Assembly: GCA_008802785.1 (NCBI GenBank)
Contig: VUYT01000014.1
Coordinates: forward strand, 186,001 to 250,000
Length of the DNA stretch: 64,000 nt
Direction: 5' to 3'
Origin: Symmetrospora coprosmae
Taxonomy: Eukaryota; Basidiomycota; Cystobasidiomycetes; Symmetrosporaceae
Part shown: positions 10,273 through 20,586 of the stretch, piece after piece
Position numbering within the stretch: the stretch's first letter is position 1
Layout: each line of letters opens with the position of its first letter
Translations under genes and position numbers: made by a program
The notes under the pieces: model-generated
Told to the model about the DNA's origin: nothing
The model's input: the letters and a program-made list of their open reading frames with translations, nothing else
Database searches by the model: none

Positions 10273-12181
10273 TCAACGAAGGTTGAGGCTCCTGACGACC
10301 TTTCCCCGTCTCTTGCTCAGCTCGGAGGCGGGTACCATGATGCTCGGCATTCTCGCCGACCCCTGAAGCAGCATCTTGTCTGCGACCGGCTTGCCAGACC
10401 CACATTGACTGCCTCTTGAGTCGATGGCGGTGCGGGCGTCCATCTCCTCCGTCCCACCGCGACAGCAGAAGTCGAGCTCGCTCTCCACGTCATCGATCTC
10501 TTCCTGATTCTCTTCGCCGCTGCAGTCCTCCATGCACACATCGATTGTGGCAGCATTCTTGACGGGCGAGATGGGTGCTAGCGCGCGCGACAGGCTGGCG
10601 GTGGCCGTCAAGCGTGGCAGGGGAAGGGAGCTTCTCCGGTCGCTCAGCGATGGAAGGACAATGCGAGGGTGCGCAATGGAGGCTCCGGCATGCTGCGGCG
10701 AGGAGCGATGCAGTGGCGAGAGCGGGACGGACGGCTCAGGGATGGTGAGCTTTTGGATCAATGTCAGCGCAAGCAGATCGCAAGTAGGCTCGGGCGCTTA
10801 GGCCCACATTTGAACCGTATCGCGGTACAGTGGCGCTCATGCGCCCTGCCGAATTCCTTGCTGGGCCCGAGGCAGGCTCTCGCTCGAGCTGTACCTGCTG
10901 TAGTCTGATGCCAAGCTCACGCGCCGCCATAGTCGGCGAAGCAGTGCCATCGTGGGGAAGGATGGCACCTCTGCGAGTGTAGAAGCGCGAGATGGGGAGG
11001 CTGTACGGCTGAGCACGCTGTTGACCATCTCGGGTCGATGAGACTGCCGCTGCGCCTGGGTGGCCGACAGACGCATAGCCTGTCGCATTGGGCGCGATGA
11101 AGATGCGGTAACTGCTGTCATTGTTGGACTGCTGTGCAAGCTGCTCTGGCGAAAAGGAGTGCTTGCGCTGGCCATCGAGCTGAGAGCTCTGCTGGTGCAC
11201 CGAATCGGTCGTGTTGCAGGAAATCCCGGAACGCTCTGAGAACAGAGAGCCGCTATCGGAGTAGGCCGACTCGCTGGAGGGCGACCGGAGAAGAGGGTCC
11301 TCGACTGGGTACTGCATCTGCGCTTGCTGCTGCACGTACTGGCGCAGGTGGAGCGACGAGGCGAGCTGGTGCGTGAGGCCAGACACGGATGCCCGACGGG
11401 GCGACCCGAGCGAGCGCATACCGGAATGCTGCTGCTCGCGCAGCTGTTTCGAGATGATGGCGCCTCGGCGCTGGTTGTGCAAGCTGGGCAGGATGAAAAC
11501 CCTATGCGCGCCTTTGATAGCCGTCGAAGGTTGGAGGCGGATGGGGCCGGACTGAGGGGTCAAGTAGCGCTGCGCAGGGAGAGGTTGCGGCCTGGTCGTT
11601 GCGAAGTCAACAAGGATCAGTCAGCGGTTGCCCAGGAAGCGCCGAGAGGGCCCCCAGCATCCGGCCTGCATCACGAGAATGCTCAACACACCTGACGTAC
11701 CGAGTGGTCGAGCTCCGGATCCCTTTCTGTGCGGCCTTCTCTCCTTTGTCCGAGAGGGTCGAGCGGAGCGACGAGTCTCTGTGCTTTGCGCATCCGTGCT
11801 GTGCAGCAGTCATTTGGTGCTCGAGAAGGTGCGAAGGTCGCGAAGAGGTCCGGGTCCCGACCGGCGGGGTGCTGAAAGGGTTCTTGGGGAGGTCTGCGCG
11901 TTGTCAGGGGGGACGCATCGTCAGATGTGGGAAGCCATGCGAAGCGGTGCACACGGGAGGGTGCTCTCACGGTGCGGGGCACATCCGTCGGACCTCGAGA
12001 GGGCGGAGGAAGCCGTAGTGTGAGCCAAACAGCGCTCAAGGGTCGAGCCGTATAGGGTGGGTGGCGACTGTGGGACTGGCTGGTAGGGCTGGGAGAAGAT
12101 AGAGGGCAGGGTTGGCTTTGACATGTTGAGTGAAGCAGATGCAGCCTGGCGGTGCAGCTTAATGGGAGATCCGAGGCTCAT
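10273..12181 (-). CDS. Disordered hypothetical protein, 557 aa, four exons
   Basis: Minus-strand exons 12181-11971, 11893-11692, 11591-10808 and 10749-10273 sum to 558 codons, with GT-AG junctions and CTGAC-type branch sites just before the acceptors. The most ordered-looking part is residues about 95-185, from STLSDKGEKAAQKGIRSSTT through RYVRPQP to AHRVFILPSLHNQRRG. The rest is Ser/Gln/Pro-rich with QQ and SS runs, and an acidic patch lies near the C-terminus (ENQEEIDDVESELDF). No membrane span or known catalytic motif is seen. It converges on the MoCo-carrier gene with 280 bp between stops. I do not recognise the family. Confidence 0.6.
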
Positions 12182-13028
12182 GGTGCAGGAAAGAAGCAGA
12201 GTGCGAAGGCTTGAGCAGGTGACGCGGGTGGGAGGAGGCAGCTGACGGGAGGATGAAGAGGAGGAGAAAGGCCACAACAGGAGATGACCTTTAACAGTCA
12301 GTAGCTTAACGCTTCGGTTGCTTGGTGTGCACCGACACGATCATTGTACTCGAGTATCAGTCGAGTCAGTGCATCGAGAGCTTCGCACGCTCGACAAGCA
12401 CGCACGCGCTCGCCGCTCGCGCTCGAAAGCCAGAACCAGCGGTCAGACGGCGCGGTTACCTGTCGTCAAGACGGCGGAGCCTTAGCGGGCTACATCAGAC
12501 GTGTACTCTTTATTGTCGTGGTGTCTATCTGGGACAGCAATGCCTTTTGGAGTCTTGGAGAGGTCTGTGAGGTGCCTCTGCCAGCCGAGCGGGGCCTTTC
12601 GACGCAGTGACCGCTGCAGCCGCAAAAGCCCTAGGCTGGGACAGCAAGACGGAGAAGGGGTCCAGTTGCGGCTCGACCCGTCGTGTGGATCAGCACCAAC
12701 TGGGCAATGTTCCGCTCATGCCGTGCTGTTTGGTCTTTGCTCTCGTGCTCGCGCTGCCGAGCTCTGGATGCCCGCGAGCTGTGCAGTCCAGTCCAGCTGC
12801 GAGCAGATATCGACGATGCTATGACGTTCGACTAGTCTACCCCAACGGGCTGTGATATCGCGTAGCGTTGCAATGGATTCGTCCTGTTCATACTCCTCGA
12901 CTCGTACAGTCGCAGAGCTGCAGAGCACGAGCGCGCACGAGGCAGCAGCCAGCGCAGAAAGGTCAATCGACCCTCTCGACCTGCATTGTTGCATCATGAC
13001 CACAGATACATCGTAGAGGAGCAGAGAG
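12182..13028. other. Divergent intergenic region, 847 bp
   Basis: This separates the minus-strand 557-aa gene from RPC19. It must carry both promoters. Several short open frames overlap each other without splice or motif support, and I see no gene in it. Confidence 0.3.
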
Positions 13029-13845
13029 ATGGAGCGTCTAGACGACACAACGAGCGCGACTCAGTCGGTTGTCCCGCCAAAAGCCGGCAAGAAGGTCGAG
13101 ATTGTGCGTCGAACGAACGAAGCAGGCCGCCGCGGGAGGATGGCTGCAAAAAGCTGAGGGCGTCTGGTGGTGCATCCCTTGCGTGCTCGAGCAGCTGCCT
13201 GGCGGGTCTGCAGATGGATCAGCGTGTACTTTCTGCATACACGAGGAGGACCACACCCTTGGGAACACGATGCGCTACATCATCATGAAGAAGTGCGTGC
13301 CGGGTCGGACTGCTGCCGTGGCGGCTGGAGGTCCCGGAAGCGTCGGCTTTTGGACGCGTCCGACTCCGTGTCAAGGGTACAAGCTGATCTTGCTTGCTCG
13401 GCACACTTCCTCCTCGCCTTTCCGTCCTGCTTTCCTGCTCCTCCCTACATGCAGCCCCGAAGTCGAGTTCTGCGGCTACTCGGCACCACACCCCTCAGAA
13501 CCAAAGATCCACCTGCGCGTGCAGATGTACGGTGAGTGCGAGCGTGCGTCTGGAGCGTACAGCGCGGGTGAAAGCACAGCGCTGATACCCGACGCCTCTG
13601 TCTCGCCGGCCTGCGCAGACGGCAAGCCGGCCATCGGCGCTGTGCGGAAAGCGCTCGACGACCTCGAAACCATCTTCCTCGCCATCGACAAGAAGTACAA
13701 GGAGGATGTCGAGAAGGGCGACTACGACACGTATGAGGAGCAGTTCTTGGACCTCAAGCAGGTCAGAGCGGGGATCACAACCAGGCAGCCCGTCAAGACG
13801 GAAGCCGGGCAAGGGGACGAAGATGCGGAGATGGATACGGCTTAG
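13029..13845 (+). CDS. RPC19: RNA polymerase I and III subunit AC19 (RPAC2)
   Basis: Exons 13029-13103, 13195-13292, 13455-13531 and 13619-13845 give 158 aa. After splicing, KVEI joins LPGGSADGSACTFCIHEEDH, followed by TLGNTMRYIIMKN, PEVEFCGYSAPHPSEPKIHL and the helix GKPAIGAVRKALDDLETIF. That is the RPB11/RpoA-dimerisation-like fold of AC19. The subunit pairs with AC40 to form the alpha-like assembly platform of Pol I and Pol III in the nucleus. Length is near the yeast protein (142 aa); the C-terminus adds an acidic tail ending DEDAEMDTA. It is transcribed toward RPB11, its Pol II paralogue, with only 276 bp between stop codons. Confidence 0.95.
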
Positions 13846-14121
13846 CGTTACTCTGCCTGCTTGCCTACCTGATAGAGTGTCTTGGTGTCCGGGTCAGGGC
13901 TTGTTAGAATCAGTCTTGTTGCTGTATTATTCCCTGCAACTCACCTCGGCGATTGCCGTCCGTCTGGCGGCAGCTTTGTAGTACACTCTCCGTGACAGGC
14001 TCGCGAAGCAGTCGGAAGCTTTTGAAATTCACGAGACTCGTTTCATCGAACAGGCTACAACAACACTTGAAAGAAAAGCCTCTTCACTTGCAGCATTTCG
14101 TCAGAGCCCCGGCACTGGCGT

Positions 14122-14696
14122 TCACTGGATGAACTCTCCGAATCCTCCACCACCCATGCCCTCGTCATATCCCTCATTTACGCCGCCAGCACCACCTCCG
14201 AGCCCTTCGTCAAGGGCGTTCTGCCCGCCTGCACCTCCAGCGGCCGTCGCGTCGTCCACGCCCAGTCCGGTGGACGCGCCGATAGTGCGCGCCGTCTCGA
14301 GCTCGCTGATGACCTGGTTGCGGAGCTTGCTTAGCGTGACGATGAGTGCCTTGCACGCTTCCTGCACGGCCAGAACGGGTGTAGAATCTGCCGTCGTTTG
14401 GATCTTGATGATGAAGCGCGGTTCAAGCGGGTGCGGCACCTTGTACCCCGCAAACAGCACAGACGGCAGCATGAGCAGCTGTGAGCGCAGCATCCCCGCC
14501 AATGTGTGGTCCTCCTTGTTGATGGTCAGCGTGGCCGCGTTGGGGATCTTGGTGTCCTCTTCGACGGTGAGCCTGCAGTCGGCGCGGTTTGAGTCAGCCT
14601 CCCCACACGAAGAAGGTGAAGCAGCCGCAGGGCGCCCACTCACTTCTGCTCGCCCTCGCCGAGTACATATAGTTCGTAGCGGTTCGGCGCATTCAT
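14122..14696 (-). CDS. RPB11: RNA polymerase II subunit RPB11 with glycine-rich tail
   Basis: Exon 1 is 14696-14644 and exon 2 is 14572-14122, joined in phase 2 to give 167 aa starting MNAPNRYELYVLGEGEQK. The core EEDTKIPNAATLTINKEDHT, then LAGMLRSQLLMLPSVLFAGY and KVPHPLEPRFIIKIQTT, is diagnostic of RPB11, which pairs with RPB3 in Pol II. Yeast RPB11 has 120 residues. Here about 45 extra residues at the C-terminus are Gly/Ala-rich and mildly acidic (GGAGG and GMGGGGFGEF repeats). The tail is in frame with no splice site to remove it. The neighbour on the other side is AC19, the Pol I/III equivalent. Confidence 0.95.
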
Positions 14697-16132
14697 CTTG
14701 TCGAGTAGGCAACCTCACGAAAAGAAAGATCGTCTGATTGCTCCTCCTGTCACCGATGAACGGCCAGCATCGATCGCTGGGTGACGGGGCCAGGCGTCAG
14801 CAAAGTGCCACAGCTGCTCAGTCTGCGGAACTCGGGGATGGACGGCGGAGCGGAGTGAGGGTGTCAGACATCCCGTAAGGTCAACACCTCGTTCCCTCGC
14901 GCCCCGGGACACCCGCAAAGGAGCCCAGGTCTGCAGAGGGACGGTTCTGTGGATTGACAGATTGATTGATTGATAGATATGGGAGTTCATCATTCGTGGA
15001 GAGGGAGGTGTGGTAGGTGTTGTGCAGGCCAGGCAGGCTGACGATGTTGGGTGGCAGCGCGCCGCATCCGACGGGGTGTGCCTGCGTCGCGCTCGAAGAG
15101 AGCAGCAGTGGGTGTGCAGATTTAGCGCCTCTTACTGCCCTCGTCCTTCCTGCCCACTGGATGCTAGGCTGTCGTGGTGCTCTCCGCTGGATCTCCCAGA
15201 GGATGCGTTACCCTGCCGGCCCTTCACCAGCCATCTATCGCCGTGCCAACGCTGGAACCGCACTCGGAAACTGGGAAGTGTACGCAGATACGTTGAGACA
15301 CTCACTCTGAGCTGACGAGAAGAGCAGTCAAGGCTAGAGCGGGCAGTCGAGCAGTCGAGACGAGTGGTCGTCCGGTTGGAGCCGAGTCAAGTCATCGAGC
15401 TGAGAGGCTGAGCGAGTAGGCAGAGACGCGTCCAGATCCTGCGGGGATTGTGGTCTGTCTGCAGGCGGGATGCGGGAGCGAGGCAGCACAAGCGAGTAGA
15501 GATACAGTTGTAGCAGACGCTGGATCTCGGTCTACAGGTCTACACCGTCTCGTTCGTACTGCCAGGTGAGGGGAGAGCCGCGCCCGCTGCCGTGTACATG
15601 TGCCTGACCGGCAGGACAGAGCGAGCGGGCCAGCGTACAAGTCCAGCCGCCCGCCTCTCCCGTTGAGTGCAAAGCAAGAGGGTGGCAGCCAGATGATGAG
15701 CCACGTTCTCAGCTCCTAGCAGCTGCCGTTCGCCTCTCTCGAGACCTCTCTCCGCTCTCTGCATTGACATCCAGCTGCTGCATCACGTGCTCAGCTGGTC
15801 AAGGGGAAGACTGGGCGAGCCGCCCCCAGCTGCACGACGAAGGCCACGGGAGGGAAAGTCAGGGTGGATGGATTGCATAATATAGCATTGATGAACAGAC
15901 GTAGAGCATCTGGTCTATCATCCCTGCTGCCTCGCTGTTTGTCTCTAGAAAAGCGAAGTGGAGTCATCTGCTGCAATTTCCCCTCCCGCCTGTCCGCCTC
16001 GCCCTCGCCCTTCGCCCTCGCCCGAGTTTTCTTCCAGCCAGAGGCCTCCCCCCTACCCCTAAGGGAGGACGCCCTCTGCCTCCGCCTCTCTCGGTTCCAA
16101 GTAGGTACTCCCAAGACTCCATTCCCCCCTCA
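14697..16132. other. Divergent intergenic region upstream of RPB11 and RPL28
   Basis: About 1.4 kb without a supported gene. Near the RPB11 end there is a short imperfect ATTG-type repeat (about 14952-14975). Near the RPL28 end, 15960-16130 is strongly pyrimidine-rich, as expected for a ribosomal protein promoter. Overlapping open frames on both strands show no motifs. Confidence 0.35.
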
Positions 16133-16199
16133 GTGAGTACACGTACACCGTCACACACACGTAGCATCCAGCTCTGTGCTGATTCCAGGTCCCTTGCAG
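16133..16199 (+). other. Probable 5'-UTR intron of RPL28
   Basis: A perfect GTGAGTAC donor at 16133 is followed by a TGCTGATT branch-like site and two acceptors, TTCCAG ending 16188 and TTGCAG ending 16199. The second lies two bases before the ATG at 16202. Leader introns are common in highly expressed fungal ribosomal protein genes. RNA evidence would be needed to choose the acceptor. Confidence 0.45.
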
Positions 16200-16201
16200 C
16201 C

Positions 16202-17603
16202 ATGCCTACCCGATTCTCAAACACGAGGAAGCACCGTGGCCAGTGAGTGTGTCAGGGATCCGATGCGATGCTAGCACGCACGCACCACAGACGGCAAGGG
16301 TCACCGCAGATAGCTGACTCGCAGCGCTCTGCGCAACTCAGCGTCTCGGCCGGTCACGGTCGTGTCGGCAAGCACCGCAAGCACCCGGGTGGTCGTGGTC
16401 TCGTAGGTCTATTCGGGTCTCTGCTGCAGTGTGATCAGGGAGTTAGGCGGACACGACGGGCAGTGAAGGGCAAAGGCAGCGGCAGCGGCAGCAGGGGCAA
16501 CACTGGCGCGGCACATGGACAGCGCGCGAAAAGGCAGGCAGCCGCCCCGTCACACGCCGCTGCAGCAGGCGCAGCCGCATGAGAGATCCGACAACCGGCA
16601 CCATCGACTCGACACCTCGGCAAAGCGTCGTCGGCTTCGCCCAGATGGTGACTTGCGCTTCATGCGCGTTGCGCATGGATCACCTATTGAGCGCTGCTTG
16701 TACGGCACTGGAACATCGACAGTCGATGCATGCTGGAAAGGAACGGCAGGCAGGAGCAGCCAGTGCGCGCAGGATATCGAACAGCGAGGGATGGCCGAAA
16801 AGGGAACAGGCAACCCAGCCACAAAGCAGCGCACCATGCATGACAGTACTTGGCACAGGCACACCCGCTTGCCCACAACATTCTTGCGTCAATGAGTCGA
16901 TGCTCCAATCACCCGTCACGACGCGACAGCCCCCAACCTAGATCCAGCCTCCACTCATAATCCGGCGCCTGCTTTGCCCTGCCTTGCCCGACAGCTGCCC
17001 TGTCCAGACGAAACGCCTGATCCAGACGAAGATCATTCATCGGAATCGTGCAGGATCACTCGCTGATGCTTTCCTCCTTGCTCTCGCGTTCAACAGGCCG
17101 GTGGACAGCACCACCACAGGACAAACTTCGACAAGTGCGTACATCTCCTTGCTCAGACTGTCGCTGGCGACAGCTTCCTGACATGCTCTGCCTTCCCTCC
17201 TGCACAGGTACCACTTGGGATACTTTGGAAAGGTCGGTATGAGGTACTTCCACAAGAACCACAACCTCTTCTGGCGGCCTATCGTCAACCTCGACACCCT
17301 GCACGTAAGTCAAGCCATCTGGCGACCCCTCCTTGGTGCTTCTTAGCCTGCTCCCAGCCTGTTCCCACACTGAACCGATTCTCGCACGCGTACCCGCAGA
17401 CCCTCGTCCCGAAGGCAGAGTACGAGGCCGCATCGTCCGAGCTCGTCCCCGTCGTCAACACGCTCGACCACGGTTTCGGCAAGGTCCTCGGCAAGGGCCG
17501 TCTGCCAGCAGACAAGCCCCTGATTGTCAAGGCACGCTTTGTGTCTAGGCGCGCAGAGCAGAAGATCAAGGAGGCTGGTGGTGTTGTCAAGATCATCGCA
17601 TAG
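16202..17603 (+). CDS. RPL28: Cytosolic ribosomal protein uL15 (L27a/L28)
   Basis: Exons 16202-16242, 16342-16402, 17097-17134, 17208-17304 and 17400-17603 give 146 aa. The start [20 protein letters not shown] and the segments [33 protein letters not shown] and [17 protein letters not shown] are nearly invariant in eukaryotic uL15. The yeast protein has 149 residues. It is a large-subunit protein at the base of the central protuberance. Intron 2 (694 nt) is far longer than any other intron in this window except intron 1 of symplekin, and a leader intron is likely. Together these fit the intron-rich, highly expressed style of fungal ribosomal protein genes. Confidence 0.97.
16403..17096 (+). 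other. 694-nt intron of RPL28
   Basis: The intron begins GTAGGT after the Leu-34 codon and ends CAACAG before AGGQHHH. It shows no coding continuity. I looked for an intronic box C/D snoRNA: only weak C-box-like matches occur (GATGGTGA near 16644, GCTGATGC near 17062) and none has a paired D box and terminal stem that I can see. Confidence 0.6.
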
Positions 17604-18038
17604 ACGCGCTCTGCTGTGATTTGCAACGACGCTTTTCTCCCTCCCCCTCCTTTCTCTCGGGACCTTGATGATGATCGTACACCAGCACGACAACAGGGAG
17701 TAGCGGACTGGCCAGAAGAGAAGTCTCTGTTGTAAGGACGACGCTTCGGGTCGCTCCCCTCTCAGCGAGCATCACTGTCGCTGTTCCACCCCGACCAAAA
17801 AGCTGCAATGAAATGAGCTCCTACACCAGGGGGCGTTTAGCAGTCAAACAAACAGGAAGTGCTCGCGAGGGTTTGTGACGGGGTCTCTGGTCTTGCAAAC
17901 GCGTGCTTGTCCGGTGCAACTTATATCGAGCAGGGGCTCCGGAGGCCGAGTGCAGCCGAAGTCCCGGATGGCCTCGACCGGGTCGCGCCTTTGCGCAGAG
18001 ACCAACTCCGCAATTCCCTCGTAGCTCCTCGAAGATGG
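17604..18038. other. Intergenic region, 435 bp
   Basis: This holds the RPL28 3' flank and the promoter of the peroxin gene. A CTTATATC motif near 17920 is a TATA candidate about 115 nt before the ATG chosen at 18039. The frame is open upstream of that ATG to 17859 without an in-frame ATG. Confidence 0.35.
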
Positions 18039-20382
18039 ATGGCTGCATTTGAGTTGCCCATCAACAGCCCTTTCCTGTACAGCATTGTCGCATCGACCGC
18101 CAATACCCGCTCGCTGCCGTCGTCGTCATCGCGAGCAATGAGTCCCGGGGCAGCACCAGGCGCGCTGCGTCATCCCGAGCTGTCGTCCTCCGTGCCACTC
18201 AAGGCGAGCGCGTCAGGAGCAGCACCGGGGACTGCAGCAGGAGTCGCTCCGCCAAGCATGAGCGACGAGATAGCGCACGGCGTCACCTCGCTGGGAGCCG
18301 CTAGTGGGGGGCCAGCGTCGGCCGCTCTGGCGTCCATCGGGACGGCCGTAACGCCGACGGACCAGCTTCTGACGCTTCCCCCGCCCATCCTGCGCCTTCT
18401 CGTCCTGTCGGCACCCTTCGTGCAAGCGCTCACCACGTTCTCGCAGCTCCTCACATGGACGCATCCCAACAAGTTCGCGTGCTTCCTCGTGCCCCTGGGC
18501 TGGACGGTGCTGTGCCTCGGCGGACGTGTTATCGTCACCTTCGGGCTCAACGCCCTGGTCCTCGCACTCATCGGCATAGGCTGGATGGCCAAAAGGGGCG
18601 GCAAGGTGTATACATCCGCCACGGCCCGCGATGGTAGTACGGGCGCCGTAGGGTCAGCAGGATCGTCGAACCTACCGACAGCGGGGAGCAACGCGAATGC
18701 CCTGCAGGTCGCACGAGAGCCTGACGTCAGGACTCTCTCGCTCGGTACAGCGACGCAGCCAGCCGTGCAGGTCCTCACGCCGACGGGCCTCAACTCGCTG
18801 CTGCACAGCGCAACCATTCTCAGCAAGCACCTCCAGATCCTCTCGCGCACCTTCTCTCCGCTGCTCACCCCGTTCATTTGGCGCGATCCTGCTCTCTCCT
18901 GGGCGACAATCAACCTGCTCCTCACGAGCTACCCATTCTACCTGCTCCTCACGTACTTTGTCCCCTTGCGGCACATTATTCTCTCTCTCGGGCTCACAGC
19001 CTTGCTTTGGGAGGCTCCGTGGTTCGCAACCATCCGGAGAGCGCTCTGGGCCAGCCTGTTCGTTCGCAGGAGTGCGCGCGTGGTCCTGCGCATCCTGCAG
19101 GGCGACATCCGGATAGCCAGTAGCGAGGCGACCGATGGACCTGCCAATATAGGGTTCTGGGCCCGCCTCAGGTCGCTGCAGGTGCTTTCTGCTGTGCAAT
19201 ACAAGCAGCAGCGGGAGATGGCTGCAGGGAAAAGCGTGCACGCAAGCGACCTGAAAGGTAGATCGAGGTCTGGAGAAAGGACAGCTATGCAAGCTATTAG
19301 CGGTGCTTCAACCAACATGCAGCGGCGCGCATCCGAAACTATCGAGATCCAGTACCTCTTTACTATCTTTGAGAATCAGGTGCGTCCGGGTGGCTCCATC
19401 CGAGCCGTCACACATGTCTGCAGACACTTGACCATCCTTCTCGATGCAGCGTTGGTGGATCGGACTCGAATGGACTCAGGCTCTCCTGCCGAACGAAAGA
19501 CCGAGCTGGTCAGATCCGGTGCACCTGGCATCATCGCCTCCAGGAGCGTTCGTCCTGCCTGCGAGCACTACTGTGGTGTCGGCCTCCGAGGGTGTCAAGC
19601 GGACCTTTGTGTGGAAGTGGCTCGACCCAGAGTGGCGCATCCGGGGCACGGCAGGCGTTTTCATTTCTCCCAGCACCATTGGGGCGAACCCCAACCCTGC
19701 CGTCGCTGGCCCAGGCAACCTGCCCGGCTCAACAAAGGAACTGAAGGACGCCATGGGAGCGAGCCTGGGCGACTGGAAGAACATGCTCGCCAACAGGGGC
19801 AGCAACGAAGACGCAAAGGCCAAAGAGGCGAGGAGACAGAGCCTGGGCCCGGCGGGCCTGCCGGCTATGGACGACAAGGGTCCGCCATCGCCGAGCTCGG
19901 GACATGCGCGCAAGGGCAGCACAAGCATTTTTGGCGAAGGTCTCAGCTCGCTCATCGGTGCCAAGGATGGCAAGCCCGTCATGAAGGGAGACGATGGGAT
20001 GAGCAAGGCGGCAAAGGAGAGGAGAGGGTCGGAGACGTCCATCCGGCCGGGAGCTGAGCACGACGACCCAGACGATGATGACATCCTCGGACATCCCAAA
20101 CGCTTGGACGAGGCTTACGACACGGATTCTGCGGACTGGACTGTCGATTCGCAGGGGTGGGCGTATGGCGACAACCACTGGTGCGTTGTCTGACCGGCTC
20201 GCTCGCCACCTAAGGGGGAGGTGCTGGCTGACTGGCTGACTGCTTGCACGCTCGCCAGGGAGAAGCCCAGCTCGAAGGGCGGGATGGGCCGCTACACGCG
20301 ACGAAGGGCGTGGGTCCGGAGAGCAATCGTTGTCGAGCGAGTTGAGCCGCTGGATTCTACCCAAAGCAAGAAGCTGCAATGA
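18039..20382 (+). CDS. DysF-domain integral peroxisomal membrane peroxin (Pex24/Pex30-type)
   Basis: Exons 18039-19379, 19450-20180 and 20259-20382 give 731 aa. Residues ~110-185 and ~285-340 contain long hydrophobic segments (for example LLVLSAPFVQALTTFSQLL and INLLLTSYPFYLLLTYFVPL), consistent with a reticulon-like or multi-pass membrane anchor. A dysferlin (DysF) domain follows, split by a long low-complexity insert. Its N-half is FENQRWWIGLEWTQALLPNE with FVWKWLDPEWRI; its C-half is GWAYGDNHWEKPSSKGGMGR then YTRRRAWVRRA. The paired W-rich halves are typical of fungal Pex23/Pex30-32, which shape ER regions where peroxisomes form. ATG 18039 is the first in frame. The exact orthologue (Pex30, 31 or 32) cannot be decided. 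Confidence 0.88.
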
Positions 20383-20586
20383 CGTCGTTTTCCAGGCATT
20401 GCAGTTCGTATACGATACCCGCTGCCTGATGTTGCTTGTATGCCTATTGTACAAGCTTGCTGTATATAGCTGCATTGTCGTTCAGCGCGTTACGTGTGAT
20501 TCTTCCAACCCTATGATAGCTGACGCGCTCTCAACGCGTCCACCGCGGCCGTGGCTTGGACCGCCCCAACACTGTTGCCGTGCGTG

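Noticed and set aside
14129-14737. 202-codon plus-strand open frame
   Set aside because: Antisense to RPB11; it is created by the glycine-rich tail read as proline.
16403-17096. Box C/D snoRNA in the RPL28 intron
   Set aside because: Only degenerate C-box-like matches; no matching D box and terminal stem could be seen by eye.
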